64,000 nucleotides of DNA from Mucilaginibacter sp. 14171R-50 (GCF_010093045.1 NZ_CP048115.1:1240001-1304000); one strand, 5' to 3'. Shown: positions 40,804-50,091, counted from the stretch's first letter. Numbers and translations: made by a program. Notes: a model not told the origin generated them from the sequence alone.

Positions 40804-41694
40804 TTGAAAAGGAAAGCTTTATTTATAATAAACCCGGTATCGGGCGGGAAGAAAAAGGATGGTGTGCCGGAGCTTGTGGGAAAGTACCTTGACCCGGCTA
40901 TTTTTGAGTACGATATTGAATATACTACCGGGATTTTTCATGCCCACGACCTTGCCAGGGCGGCGGTAGGCGAGTACGAAGTTGTTGTTGCCGTTGGGGG
41001 CGACGGTACCGTGAACGAAATAGCATCGGCAATTGCCGAAACAGATACGATTTTAGGTATTATCCCCTTTGGATCGGGCAACGGACTGTCGCGGTTTCTG
41101 AATATACCAATGGGTACCGAAGGCGCCCTTAAAACGATGAACGCCGGCCGGATTATAACAATCGACGCCGGCAAAATGAACGGACAATGGTTCTTTAACA
41201 TGGCGGGTATGGGGTTTGACGCCCATATAAGCCATGTGTTTGCGCATGGTAGCGAAAAACGCGGCTTTATCAGCTATTTCAAATCGTCGTTAAAGGAGAT
41301 AGCTAACTATAAGGCCAAAGATTACCAGATAGAGATAGACGGGATCACATACGCCCGCGAAGCGTTTATGCTGAGCACGGCCAATTCATCGCAATATGGC
41401 AACAATGCGCATGTATCGCCGCATGCATCGGTGCAGGATGGTTTATTGGATGTATGTATCATTAAACCTTTCCCGCTTTGGCGCTTCCCCGAAATGGGGC
41501 TGCGCATGTTTACCAAAACCGCCGATAGCTCGAAGTTTGTAGAGATCATTAAAGGGAAGCATATTCATATTACCCGTGCTCAAAGCGGGCCCATTCACCT
41601 GGATGGCGAACCACAAGACGCCGGTACAGATATAAAGATAGATATAGTACCCAATGCGCTAAAAGTTATTGTTGGCGGAGGGTATAAAAATTAA
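40804..41694 (+). CDS. Diacylglycerol/lipid kinase family protein
   Basis: 296 residues, start TTG at 40804 (no in-frame ATG; MKRKALFIINPVSGGKK is the expected N-terminus). The DAGK catalytic domain has INPVSGGK, the ATP loop GGDGTVNE (65-72) and PFGSGNGLSRFL. The C-terminal beta-sandwich ends with HLDGEPQDAG. YegS/DgkB-type enzymes phosphorylate diacylglycerol or other lipids. The true substrate is not clear. Confidence 0.93.
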   Translation: MKRKALFIINPVSGGKKKDGVPELVGKYLDPAIFEYDIEYTTGIFHAHDLARAAVGEYEVVVAVGGDGTVNEIASAIAETDTILGIIPFGSGNGLSRFLNIPMGTEGALKTMNAGRIITIDAGKMNGQWFFNMAGMGFDAHISHVFAHGSEKRGFISYFKSSLKEIANYKAKDYQIEIDGITYAREAFMLSTANSSQYGNNAHVSPHASVQDGLLDVCIIKPFPLWRFPEMGLRMFTKTADSSKFVEIIKGKHIHITRAQSGPIHLDGEPQDAGTDIKIDIVPNALKVIVGGGYKN

Positions 41695-41776
41695 GGGCCA
41701 CCCTTTAGGGTTAAAAATAACGAATAAACATATTAACAGGTGTACCCTGAACAGGGGAACATTTATAGGGGCTACT

Positions 41777-42112
41777 ATGGCAAAGAAGAATTTTACGGGC
41801 ATCATGTACTCAACAGATCCTGATTTTCAGTACCAGGAGGAAGGCGGTAACGAACAGCAGACCCTGCCGCCACAGCAACAAAACCTTAAAATATTTTTAG
41901 ACCGGATAAAAGGCAATAAGCTGGTCACCCGCGTTAATGGCTTTATCGGGCTTGACGCCGATTTGGAGGCCATCGGTAAAAAACTGAAAACCAGGTGCGG
42001 CGTAGGCGGCTCTGTTAAGGATGGCGAGATACTGCTGCAGGGTGATTTCAGGGATAAGGTGCTAACCATGCTGCAAACAGATGGCTACAAGGCAAAAAAA
42101 GCCGGAGGTTAG
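41777..42112 (+). CDS. SUI1/eIF1-like translation factor (YciH family)
   Basis: 111 residues starting MAKKNFTGIMYST. The C-terminal 70 residues form the SUI1 fold (KLVTRVNGFIG, KKLKTRCGVGGSVKDGEILLQGDFRDKVLTMLQTDGY). The N-terminal 40 are acidic and Gln-rich. Bacterial YciH proteins resemble eIF1 and may affect start-codon selection, which is of interest in a genome with many short-leader genes. It follows the lipid kinase by 82 bases. Confidence 0.92.
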   Translation: MAKKNFTGIMYSTDPDFQYQEEGGNEQQTLPPQQQNLKIFLDRIKGNKLVTRVNGFIGLDADLEAIGKKLKTRCGVGGSVKDGEILLQGDFRDKVLTMLQTDGYKAKKAGG

Positions 42113-42212
42113 TGTATTGACATAAAAAATAATTACTAACATTAACAATTGATTATTAATGATTTATGTAGTGTGTAAAACGTACATTATGTAAATAAAT
42201 ACTGCAAAACAC

Positions 42213-42244
42213 TTGTTTCTTAGTGTATCAAACAGGTAATTTTG
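42213..42244 (+). promoter_or_regulatory. pckA promoter
   Basis: TTG (42213-42215), a 21-base spacer and TAATTTTG (42237-42244), a good match to the Bacteroidetes consensus, 29 bases before the pckA ATG. Confidence 0.6.
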
Positions 42245-42273
42245 CGGCAACCAATTATAAATCAATCTTCTTA

Positions 42274-43878
42274 ATGAAAAGTATGAATAACCGGGTACCC
42301 CAATTAGGGTATCTTAACCTGGCAAAGGCCCCTGCTATTTTATATCAGCTAACCCCAGCACAACTTGTTGAAGCCGCAATAAAAAGGAACGAAGGCGTTT
42401 TGAGCGACTCCGGTGCGCTTGCCATTGATACGGGCGCATTTACCGGCCGCTCGCCCAAGGACCGTTTTATTGTTGATGACCATATTACCCATGATAATGT
42501 ATGGTGGGGAAGCATCAATTTTAAGTTTGACGGTGCAAAGTTTAACGCCTTATATAATAAGATGACCAGTTACCTGGCCGGGCGGGAGATTTTTGTGCGC
42601 GACTCATGCGCCTGTGCCAACGAAAAATACCATATAGATATACGTGTAGTAACCGAAACCGCTTACCAAAACCTGTTTGTCCACCACCTCTTTATTCGCC
42701 CGGAGGTTATTAACCCCGAAAATCAGCCGGAGTGGACTATAATTGCCGCGCCGGGCTTTATGGCCGACCCCGAAGTTGACGGTACAAGGCAGCCGAATTT
42801 TTCGGTCATCAGCTTTAGCAAAAAGATGATACTGATTGGCGGTACGGGTTACACCGGCGAGATCAAGAAAGCGATATTTTCGGTGTTAAACTTTATCCTG
42901 CCGTACGATAAACAGGTACTGCCTATGCACTGCTCGGCCAATACGGGCAGCAAGGGCGATACCGCGGTTTTCTTTGGTTTATCGGGTACGGGCAAAACCA
43001 CACTCTCTGCCGATCCGCAACGCAACCTGATAGGCGACGACGAACACGGCTGGAGCGATTACACCATATTTAATTTTGAAGGCGGCTGTTATGCCAAATG
43101 TTCGGGCCTTACGGCCGAAAAAGAACCGCAAATATTCAGTGCTATAAAATATGGCGCACTGCTTGAGAACGTTAATTTTTATCCGGGTACGCGCAGGGTT
43201 GACTTTAATAATATAGATAAAACCGAAAATACGCGAGTTGCATATCCGTTATCTAACGTAAACAACGCCGTTATACCGTCAATAGGGGCATCGCCAAAAA
43301 ACATATTCTTTTTAACTGCCGATGCGTTTGGCATATTACCGCCGGTTTCAAAATTAACGGCCGAGCAAGCTATGTATCATTTTATATCCGGATATACAGC
43401 TAAGATAGCAGGTACAGAAACCGGTATAACCGAGCCTAAAGCAACCTTTTCTGCCTGTTTCGGCGAAGCCTTTTTACCCTTGCACCCGGTTACCTACGCC
43501 AAACTGCTGGGCAAAAAGATAAAAGAGCACCAGGTGAATGTGTGGCTGGTAAACACCGGCTGGACCGGTGGCGCCTACGGAACCGGGCAGCGCATGAAAC
43601 TTTCATACACCAGGGCCATGATAACCGCCGCAATAAATGGGGGGCTTGATCATGTACAGTACCACCAGCACCCGGTATTTAATATGATGATACCTGAAAG
43701 CTGCCCCAACGTACCCGATGAAGTGCTTGATCCTAAAAACACCTGGGCCAGCCCGGAAAATTATGAAGACAGTGCAAACAAGCTGGCGGCAGCGTTTGTT
43801 AAGAATTTTGAAAAATATGCCGCGTACAGCACCGCAGATATTATAAACGCAGGGCCAAACGTAGCCGAAACAGTGTAG
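42274..43878 (+). CDS. pckA: Phosphoenolpyruvate carboxykinase (ATP)
   Basis: Gluconeogenic enzyme converting oxaloacetate and ATP to PEP. 534 residues from the ATG at 42274. The P-loop-like kinase motif GLSGTGKT is at 235-242 and is followed by SADPQR. Other motifs are GRSPKDRFIV, MHCSANTG, DDEHGW and WTGGAYGTGQRMKL. An upstream frame extension to 42223 would cross the promoter and is rejected. A strong terminator follows. Confidence 0.97.
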   Translation: MKSMNNRVPQLGYLNLAKAPAILYQLTPAQLVEAAIKRNEGVLSDSGALAIDTGAFTGRSPKDRFIVDDHITHDNVWWGSINFKFDGAKFNALYNKMTSYLAGREIFVRDSCACANEKYHIDIRVVTETAYQNLFVHHLFIRPEVINPENQPEWTIIAAPGFMADPEVDGTRQPNFSVISFSKKMILIGGTGYTGEIKKAIFSVLNFILPYDKQVLPMHCSANTGSKGDTAVFFGLSGTGKTTLSADPQRNLIGDDEHGWSDYTIFNFEGGCYAKCSGLTAEKEPQIFSAIKYGALLENVNFYPGTRRVDFNNIDKTENTRVAYPLSNVNNAVIPSIGASPKNIFFLTADAFGILPPVSKLTAEQAMYHFISGYTAKIAGTETGITEPKATFSACFGEAFLPLHPVTYAKLLGKKIKEHQVNVWLVNTGWTGGAYGTGQRMKLSYTRAMITAAINGGLDHVQYHQHPVFNMMIPESCPNVPDEVLDPKNTWASPENYEDSANKLAAAFVKNFEKYAAYSTADIINAGPNVAETV

Positions 43879-43960
43879 TTAGACGCGATTATATCAGTTT
43901 AGTTACACATTTTTTATGTGTTATAACTTGCTATTATTAAAAAAAATGGGTTTCATTGTA

Positions 43961-43989
43961 AAAAATTGTCTGCCTGACAGACAATTTTT
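43961..43989 (+). terminator. pckA terminator
   Basis: AAAAATTGTCTG, loop CCTGA, CAGACAATTTTT: a perfect 12-bp stem ending in a T run, about 80 bases after the pckA stop. The rest of 43879-44176 is AT-rich with no gene. It holds the exbB promoter. Confidence 0.85.
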
Positions 43990-44094
43990 CTGTTTTAAAG
44001 CGTTAAGTAATCACCAATTTGCAGAACGCTGAAAGCTGTATATTAAATTATTATAAAGAATTACATAAAAAGTTTTTTTATTTCATTTAAATTC

Positions 44095-44102
44095 TATTTT
44101 TG
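44095..44102 (+). promoter_or_regulatory. TAnnTTTG box upstream of exbB
   Basis: TATTTTTG at 44095-44102, giving a leader of about 70 bases. The -33 region is T-rich without a clear TTG. Confidence 0.4.
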
Positions 44103-44176
44103 TTATTCGCTAAAAACGCACACATTTTTTATTAACTTATATTATAAACAAAACGAAAACTAAAAATTAAAAAGTA

Positions 44177-45013
44177 ATGGCAAACGCACCAACAAAACCA
44201 ACTACTCCTGTTAAAGAAAGCTCAAGTGCATCAGGCGCATTTGCAACTTTGACCATTCCTATCTGTATAGTAGTGGCAATTTGTATTTTTATATTCATCT
44301 TAGGTCACCCAAGTCACTTTAAAGGCGGTAACCCAGAGAATGATCCAAACCCTGGCGATTTATTTGGTACTATACATAAAGGTGGGGTAATTGTACCTAT
44401 CATCATGTCGTACCTGTTAATGGTTATCGTTTTTTCAATTGAAAGGTTTGTAGTTATCGGCAAGGCATCAGGTACAGGTAATGTAGATGCATTTGTTAGG
44501 AAGATCCAATCTTTACTTAACGCGGGTAACATCGACGGCGCAAGCGCTGAGTGCGACAAACAAAAAGGTTCTGTAGCAAACGTTATCAAATCTGGTTTGA
44601 AAAAATACCGCGAAATGGAAGCTGACCAGACTATGGACGTTGACCAAAAAGCATTAGCTATCCAGAAAGACATTGAAGAAGCTACCGCTTTAGAAATGCC
44701 GATGTTAGAGCAAAACTTAACCATCATCGCTACCCTGGTATCAATCGGTACATTAACCGGTCTGTTAGGTACGGTAATCGGTATGATCGGTGCGTTCGCT
44801 ACATTGGGTGCATCTGGTGCTCCAAACCAATCAGAACTTTCAACTCACATTTCTGAGGCGCTTATCAATACAGCTTTAGGTATCGGTACTTCGGCTATAT
44901 CAATTGTAATGTACAACGTGTTTACATCAAAAATTGATAAGTTAACCTATGCTATCGATGAGACTGGTTTTAGCATTGTACAAACATTCGCGGCTTCTCA
45001 CAAAAATAAATAA
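44177..45013 (+). CDS. exbB: ExbB/TolQ/MotA proton-channel protein
   Basis: 278 residues. Transmembrane helices are at about 18-40 and 72-92, with a pair in the C-terminal half. The conserved LVSIGTLTGLLGTVIGMIGAFATLG and ISEALINTALGIGTSAI identify the ExbB/TolQ family. It forms the pentameric channel of the Ton motor with the two following ExbD proteins and TonB, converting proton flow into work on outer-membrane receptors. Confidence 0.92.
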   Translation: MANAPTKPTTPVKESSSASGAFATLTIPICIVVAICIFIFILGHPSHFKGGNPENDPNPGDLFGTIHKGGVIVPIIMSYLLMVIVFSIERFVVIGKASGTGNVDAFVRKIQSLLNAGNIDGASAECDKQKGSVANVIKSGLKKYREMEADQTMDVDQKALAIQKDIEEATALEMPMLEQNLTIIATLVSIGTLTGLLGTVIGMIGAFATLGASGAPNQSELSTHISEALINTALGIGTSAISIVMYNVFTSKIDKLTYAIDETGFSIVQTFAASHKNK

Positions 45014-45056
45014 TTGTAAAATATAGTTTGCTTTTATCCGTTATAACAAAATATAA

Positions 45057-45087
45057 TTTGGATAATTGAAATGAGTCACTATCTTTA
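45057..45087 (+). promoter_or_regulatory. Possible internal promoter between exbB and the first exbD
   Basis: TTTG (45057-45060), 19-base spacer, TATCTTTA (45080-45087; last base off consensus), 27 bases before the exbD ATG. Confidence 0.4.
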
Positions 45088-45114
45088 CATTATATATTTT
45101 AAATTTAACAGAAT

Positions 45115-45732
45115 ATGCCAAGAGTAAAAGTTGCAAGGAAAAGCACTGCGATAGATATGACCGCCATGTGCGACGTAGCTTTCCTGTTGCTTACCTTCTT
45201 TATATTAACAGCAAAGCCCCGTACAGAAGACCCTGTGCCAATAGATGTACCGTCGTCAACAGCAGTAACACCACTGCCCGAAGAGAACGTACTTTTATTA
45301 ACAGTTGGTAAAGGCCAGGTATTTTATACGGTAGAGGGTACCGATATCCGTAAGCAAACCCTTACGCAGATGGGCGAAAAGTATAACATTAACTTTACCC
45401 CGCTGCAAAAGCAGGTATTTTCGAGCTTACCGGTTTTTGGTGTACCTATCAGGCAGCTGCCTGCTTTCCTTGACCTGGATAGCGATAAGCGCAAGGCGTT
45501 TAAACAACCCGGTATCCCTAACGATACAACAGCCAATAACGAACTTGGTGATTGGATACGCGAATCGCGCAAAGCGGTTGCCTCGTTACATAACAAGCCG
45601 TTAAGGATATCTATAAAAGGGGATAACAAGGAGGAGTACCCAACTATTAAAAAGATAATTGGTATTCTGCAGAGACAAAAAGTTAACAAGTTTAGCCTGA
45701 TCACGGCGGTTAAAGACGCACCAAAAAAATAA
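45115..45732 (+). CDS. ExbD/TolR family protein, first copy
   Basis: 205 residues. A short basic cytoplasmic tail is followed by one transmembrane helix (about 17-37, AMCDVAFLLLTFFILTAK) carrying the proton-relaying Asp at D20. The periplasmic part is longer than in classical ExbD: it contains an extra segment (about 80-145, including QKQVFSSLPVFGVPIRQLP) before the usual RISIKGDNKEEYPTIKKIIG region. It ends 6 bases before the second exbD. Confidence 0.9.
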   Translation: MPRVKVARKSTAIDMTAMCDVAFLLLTFFILTAKPRTEDPVPIDVPSSTAVTPLPEENVLLLTVGKGQVFYTVEGTDIRKQTLTQMGEKYNINFTPLQKQVFSSLPVFGVPIRQLPAFLDLDSDKRKAFKQPGIPNDTTANNELGDWIRESRKAVASLHNKPLRISIKGDNKEEYPTIKKIIGILQRQKVNKFSLITAVKDAPKK

Positions 45733-45738
45733 CAGAAA

Positions 45739-46272
45739 ATGGCAGAATTAGACACCTCCTCCGGCGGGGGAAAAAAAGGCGGGAAAGTAAGAAGTAAGAA
45801 AGCCTCGACACGTGTGGATCTAACCGCGATGGTGGATTTAGCGTTCCTGCTTATAACCTTCTTCATCATGACCACCACGCTATCAAAGCCTAAGGCTATG
45901 GATGTGGCCATGCCCGATAAGGATGAAGATACAAAACAGCAATTGCCGGTAGCTGCTTCGCGCTCTATGACCATATTATTGGGCGCTAACGATAAACTGG
46001 AATGGTTTTTAGGCGAGCCCGGTAAAGCGCAGCCATCTACCGAAGATTACGGTAAAGACGGTATACGTAAAGTGCTTATAGAAAAAGGCAAGGAAGTACA
46101 GCAAACCTTTGGTAATTATATGATAGTGCTTATCAAGCCAAGCGATAAATCAAACTATAAAAACCTGGTTGATATTTTAGACGAGATGAAGATCACCAAC
46201 GTGCAATCATACGCTATTATTGATATTACACCGGTTGAAGTGGATTTATTGAAGAGAGATAACAATTACTAA
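45739..46272 (+). CDS. ExbD/TolR family protein, second copy
   Basis: 177 residues. The basic, Gly/Lys-rich tail is followed by the helix at about 27-48 (DLTAMVDLAFLLITFFIM) with the conserved D33. The periplasmic domain ends with NYMIVLIKPSDKSNYKNLVDILDEMKI. Two different ExbD proteins beside one ExbB is the usual Bacteroidetes Ton layout. Both keep the Asp, so either could take part in the channel. Confidence 0.92.
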   Translation: MAELDTSSGGGKKGGKVRSKKASTRVDLTAMVDLAFLLITFFIMTTTLSKPKAMDVAMPDKDEDTKQQLPVAASRSMTILLGANDKLEWFLGEPGKAQPSTEDYGKDGIRKVLIEKGKEVQQTFGNYMIVLIKPSDKSNYKNLVDILDEMKITNVQSYAIIDITPVEVDLLKRDNNY

Positions 46273-46307
46273 AAGGAATTATTAAAGTAAATTAACGTTA
46301 TAAGATA

Positions 46308-47132
46308 ATGTTTGGATCAAAATTAGACATACTAAACCAGCAGTGGATTGACGTTGTTTTTACAGGCCGTAACAAAGCTTATGGTGCATACGAACTAAGA
46401 AAGGATAATCCTCGTAATACAAACAAGGCCCTTATTATTGGAGTTGCAGTATTTGTTTTACTTATATCTTTTAAAACAATCCTCAATGCTATATCGGGAT
46501 TTATCCCTAAAGCTGATGAAAAGGTAAAGGTTACCGAGGTGGTATTACCGCCGCCGCCGGTAAACGAGGAGGTTAAACCACCACCTCCGCCACCAGAACC
46601 ACCAAAACCAAAGGTTGATCAGGTGAAGTTTCCTCCTCTGGTAGTAAAACCGGATAACGAGGTTCGCGAAAAAGAACCGCCAACCGTAAAAGAGCTGGAA
46701 GTTGCAGACCCTGGCCAAAAAGACCAGAAAGGCGACCCGAATGCCGATATCAGAATTGATGAACCGGTAGGTAACTCTGATGTTAAACAAGTAGTTGAAG
46801 AAAACCCTAACCAGATTTTTACCGCGGTAGAGAAATCTCCGTCGTTCCCAGGCGGTGAGGGTGCATTCGGCAAGTATTTGGGTAAAAACATCCGTTACCC
46901 GGCCATAGCAAGAGAAAACAACGTTCAGGGACGTGTGGTTTTAACTTTCGTGGTTGAGAAAGACGGTTCGTTAACCGATATTAAGGTTTTACGCTCGTTA
47001 GGTAGCGGTACAGATGAAGAAGCTGTACGTGTATTGAAAGCTTCGCCTAAATGGACACCAGGTATTCAAAACGGACGTCCCGTTCGTGTACAATACAGTA
47101 TACCTGTAAACTTCCAGTTGGCATCAGATTAA
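46308..47132 (+). CDS. tonB: TonB energy transducer
   Basis: 274 residues. The cytoplasmic N-terminus of about 38 residues (NKAYGAYELRKDNPRNTNKA) is typical of Bacteroidetes TonB. A membrane helix (about 44-62), a Pro-rich periplasmic spacer (about 78-130, PPPPVNEEVKPPPPPPEPP) and the C-terminal TonB domain (about 180-274, RYPAIARENNVQGRVVLTF...SPKWTPGIQNGRPV) follow. It contacts TonB-dependent receptors. It lies 35 bases after exbD2. Confidence 0.94.
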   Translation: MFGSKLDILNQQWIDVVFTGRNKAYGAYELRKDNPRNTNKALIIGVAVFVLLISFKTILNAISGFIPKADEKVKVTEVVLPPPPVNEEVKPPPPPPEPPKPKVDQVKFPPLVVKPDNEVREKEPPTVKELEVADPGQKDQKGDPNADIRIDEPVGNSDVKQVVEENPNQIFTAVEKSPSFPGGEGAFGKYLGKNIRYPAIARENNVQGRVVLTFVVEKDGSLTDIKVLRSLGSGTDEEAVRVLKASPKWTPGIQNGRPVRVQYSIPVNFQLASD

Positions 47133-47138
47133 AACTTA

Positions 47139-47369
47139 ATGTTATCAGATAACAATGAAAAGCAAAAATCGCCCAAAAGGCGGTTTTTGCTTATTTTAGG
47201 AGTGGCTGCATTTATTTGCTTGTGCGTGTTTGGGCTGATGATCATTTTCGGTGATTATTTCCTTGCAAATTTGCCCAAAACACAACGGATCCTATTTGGT
47301 TCGGTAGTATTGATATATGCAGTTTTACGCTTTTCGCGCTATTTAAGAAAGGACCCTAATGAAATTTAG
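47139..47369 (+). CDS. Small two-helix membrane protein of unknown function
   Basis: 76 residues: a polar basic N-terminus (SDNNEKQKSPKRR), two hydrophobic helices (about 17-36 and 49-63) and a charged tail. It starts 6 bases after tonB and overlaps the PstS-like gene by 11 bases, so it is clearly part of the Ton operon. I recognise no family. It may be an accessory of the motor. Confidence 0.75.
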   Translation: MLSDNNEKQKSPKRRFLLILGVAAFICLCVFGLMIIFGDYFLANLPKTQRILFGSVVLIYAVLRFSRYLRKDPNEI

Positions 47370-48273
47370 TTTCAGGGCGTTATTGTCAGGCGTAGCATTT
47401 TTAATAGTGCTGCAAGCCTGTAAGCAAAATGCCGGTAAAAAAACGGAGCTTGACGGTTTTATGTCAGGAACTGCGGTATTTGGTGCCGATGAATCGTTTT
47501 CGCCTATTATTGACGAAGAACTGTATATTTTTAAGGCAGCTTTTCCAGACGCCAACCCCGTACTGCAATATAAGGCCGAAGCTGATGTGGTAAACGACCT
47601 GATGAACGACAAATACAGGGTGGCTATTTTACCACGGACTTTGGATACCACTGAACTTGGTATATTAAAAAGGCGTAGTTTAACGGCAGATACCATCAGA
47701 TTTGCTATAGATGCTATCGCGCTTATCGTTAATCAGGCATCTAATGATACTTTAATTTCGGTAAACGAAATTAAAAGTATGTTGAACGGGAGATCAAAAA
47801 CTGATAAAAATATCGTGTTTGACAACCCTAACTCGAGTTTGGTAAGGTATTTGAAGACCTTGTCTGGTAACAACGGGTTGAAACAAAAAAATATTTACGC
47901 GCTAAGCTCAAGTAAAGAAGTTATAAAGTATGTAAGTACCCACCCAAATTCAATTGGGATAACGGGTTTCAGCTGGCTTAATGACCCGGATAAGGATTAT
48001 GCCGACGCGGTAGATAAGGTTAAAATTGTTGGTGTGCGCAACGAAGATAGCAAGACAGCCCCCAACCAGTACTTTAAACCTTCGCAGGAAACGCTTGTCC
48101 AACATACGTATCCGCTAAGCAGGGCGTTATATATTATCGATTGTACAGGCCGAAAGGGATTAGGCGCAGGCTTTGCATCATTTTTAGCCAGCGAACGTGG
48201 ACAAAGAATAATATTAAAATCGGGGTTATTACCCGATTCTATCCCCCCGCGGGAAATAAACATTATACACTAA
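47359..48273 (+). CDS. PstS-like substrate-binding lipoprotein in the Ton cluster
   Basis: 304 residues with lipoprotein signal (LLSGVAFLIVLQAC, Cys at about 21). The fold motifs of phosphate-binding-type proteins are present: GFMSGTAVFGADESFSPIIDEELYIF, RFAIDAIALIVNQ and SIGITGFSWL. There is no ABC permease or ATPase gene nearby, so the ligand is probably not passed to an ABC transporter. Position in the Ton operon suggests a role with TonB-driven uptake. Phosphate as ligand is not demonstrated. Confidence 0.85.
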   Translation: MKFSFRALLSGVAFLIVLQACKQNAGKKTELDGFMSGTAVFGADESFSPIIDEELYIFKAAFPDANPVLQYKAEADVVNDLMNDKYRVAILPRTLDTTELGILKRRSLTADTIRFAIDAIALIVNQASNDTLISVNEIKSMLNGRSKTDKNIVFDNPNSSLVRYLKTLSGNNGLKQKNIYALSSSKEVIKYVSTHPNSIGITGFSWLNDPDKDYADAVDKVKIVGVRNEDSKTAPNQYFKPSQETLVQHTYPLSRALYIIDCTGRKGLGAGFASFLASERGQRIILKSGLLPDSIPPREINIIH

Positions 48274-48303
48274 CTATATATATTTACAAACTAAAGAGAT
48301 AAG

Positions 48304-50022
48304 ATGAAAATGATCAGTAAGATAAGTAAGCTGGTATTAGCACTGACCCTTGTAGGTTCATCAACAGTTTTTGCGCAAAGCTTAGCCGATGCCAAGAAAG
48401 CAATTGATGCAGAGCAGTTTCAGAAGGCTAAATCGATGCTTAAAAATTTAACCGTAACACAGGCTAATAAGGACGAAAACTTTTTTTACCTGGGTTGGGT
48501 GTATCTTTTACAAGATTATCCTGACTCGGCAAAAACGGTGTTTCAAAAAGGTGTTGCTGTAAACCCAAAATCTGCTTTGAATAATGTAGGTTTAGGCGCG
48601 GCCGCTTTTGTTGACAAAGACAGAGCTACGGCTACAAGATATTTTAACCAGGCGCTTGCGTTGGCAGACAAACATGATGGCGACCCTGCTTTGTATATAG
48701 GTAAGGCATACTTACTTAACGAAGTTGATGGTAAAGTTGCGCCGGCGGATGCCAATGCTGCTATTTCCGTGTTAACAAAGGGTAAAGAAGCTGATAAAAA
48801 GAACGCTAATATTTTAGTTGCATTAGGTGATGCCTTACGTACACAAAGCAAAAACTCTGATGCAGTAGGCGCTTACCAGTCTGCCTTAGAGATAGATCCT
48901 AAACTGGCACATGCTAAGGTAGCAACAGGTATCATCTGGAAATACGCCAATAACTTTGAAGCATCGCAGGATGAGTTTAAAAAGGCTTTGGCCATTGACC
49001 CTAATTACGGCCCCGCCTACCGCGAGTGGGCTGAGACCGATGTTCGCTGGGCGTTGTCAGATCCTAAAATGGCATCAGTAAAAGTTAAAGAAGGCGTGGA
49101 TAATTATCGTAAGTATCTTTCTTTAACAGATATGTCTATTGAGTCGCGCTTACGTTATGCCGACTTCCTGTTGTACGCCGGCGATTATAAGGCATTACAA
49201 ACAGAGGCCGCCGCATTAGCGAGCTCTGCAAACAGTAACCTTAAAGTATACCGTTACTTAGCTTACGCTGCGTACGAAAATAAAGATTACCAGGCCGGCA
49301 TAAACGCAATGAACACCTGGATAACAAAGGCCGATCCTAAACGTATCATTACACGGGATTACGTGTACCTGGGTCGTTTGCAATTGGCAAATAAGCAAGA
49401 TTCGTTGGGTGTCTTATCATTGCGTAAAGCCTTAGAGTTAGATACAACCAAGGTAGATGTTTATCCGGAAATAGCTAAAGCGCTTTACGGCCAGAAAAAA
49501 TATGTTGAATCGGGCGATACTTACGCAAGTTTTATAGCCAAGTCAAACAAGGCAACATTAAACGATTACTTGTCGGAAGGGTTGAGTTACTATAAGGCAT
49601 TTACCGAACAATATTTTAGTAACGCAAAACCAAAGCCTACGCCAGATACAACGCTTTTAGTAAAAGCCGACTCTGCCTTTAGTTACATTCAGCATAAGGC
49701 GAGTGCGCCCGTTGCAGTAGTTGCACTATACCAAGCCCGCGCAAATGATTTTAGGGAACCCGACAGAAATACAATAAAAGGGTTAGCAAAACCATATTAC
49801 GAGCAGTATATACAATTGCAAACAGCTAAAACCACATTAAGTGATAATGATAAAACATTCCTGGCCGAGGCATATGCTTACTTAGGTGCTTATTACGACT
49901 TTAAAGAAAAGGACGATGCAAAAGCTGCCGAAAACTATAGCAAGGCAAGGGAATACGACCCGAGCAATAAATCTGCTGCAGCTTACTTCTCCCGTAAAAG
50001 CGGTGGTTCTAAAAGCAAATAA
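48304..50022 (+). CDS. Exported TPR-repeat protein
   Basis: 572 residues with signal peptide ending near VFAQ. The body is a string of about ten helix-pair repeats (for example FYLGWVYLLQDYPDSAKTVFQKGVAVNPKS, ILVALGDALRTQSKNSDAVGAYQSALEIDP, YVYLGRLQLANKQDSLGVLSLRKALELD). TPR proteins serve as scaffolds. This one closes the Ton cluster, 30 bases after the PstS-like gene, and may organise the periplasmic complex. A strong terminator follows. Confidence 0.87.
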   Translation: MKMISKISKLVLALTLVGSSTVFAQSLADAKKAIDAEQFQKAKSMLKNLTVTQANKDENFFYLGWVYLLQDYPDSAKTVFQKGVAVNPKSALNNVGLGAAAFVDKDRATATRYFNQALALADKHDGDPALYIGKAYLLNEVDGKVAPADANAAISVLTKGKEADKKNANILVALGDALRTQSKNSDAVGAYQSALEIDPKLAHAKVATGIIWKYANNFEASQDEFKKALAIDPNYGPAYREWAETDVRWALSDPKMASVKVKEGVDNYRKYLSLTDMSIESRLRYADFLLYAGDYKALQTEAAALASSANSNLKVYRYLAYAAYENKDYQAGINAMNTWITKADPKRIITRDYVYLGRLQLANKQDSLGVLSLRKALELDTTKVDVYPEIAKALYGQKKYVESGDTYASFIAKSNKATLNDYLSEGLSYYKAFTEQYFSNAKPKPTPDTTLLVKADSAFSYIQHKASAPVAVVALYQARANDFREPDRNTIKGLAKPYYEQYIQLQTAKTTLSDNDKTFLAEAYAYLGAYYDFKEKDDAKAAENYSKAREYDPSNKSAAAYFSRKSGGSKSK

Positions 50023-50034
50023 AATAATTAAACC

Positions 50035-50063
50035 AAAAGCCCCTTGAAAAAGGGGCTTTTTTT
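50035..50063 (+). terminator. Terminator of the Ton cluster
   Basis: AAAAGCCCCTT, loop GAAA, AAGGGGCTTTTTTT, 12 bases after the TPR gene stop and just upstream of the nuoA promoter. Confidence 0.92.
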
Positions 50064-50079
50064 ATTATGCGCCCCTTTG

Positions 50080-50087
50080 TATATTTG
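50080..50087 (+). promoter_or_regulatory. nuoA TAnnTTTG box, 4 bases from the ATG
   Basis: TATATTTG (50080-50087) followed by CCCC and the nuoA ATG at 50092. Transcription would start at about the ATG, giving a leaderless mRNA. The -33 region falls on the T tract of the preceding terminator. Confidence 0.5.
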
Positions 50088-50091
50088 CCCC

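Noticed and set aside
50044..50091. Longer nuoA start at 50044
   Set aside because: It would begin inside the Ton-cluster terminator. The ATG at 50092 gives the family N-terminus.
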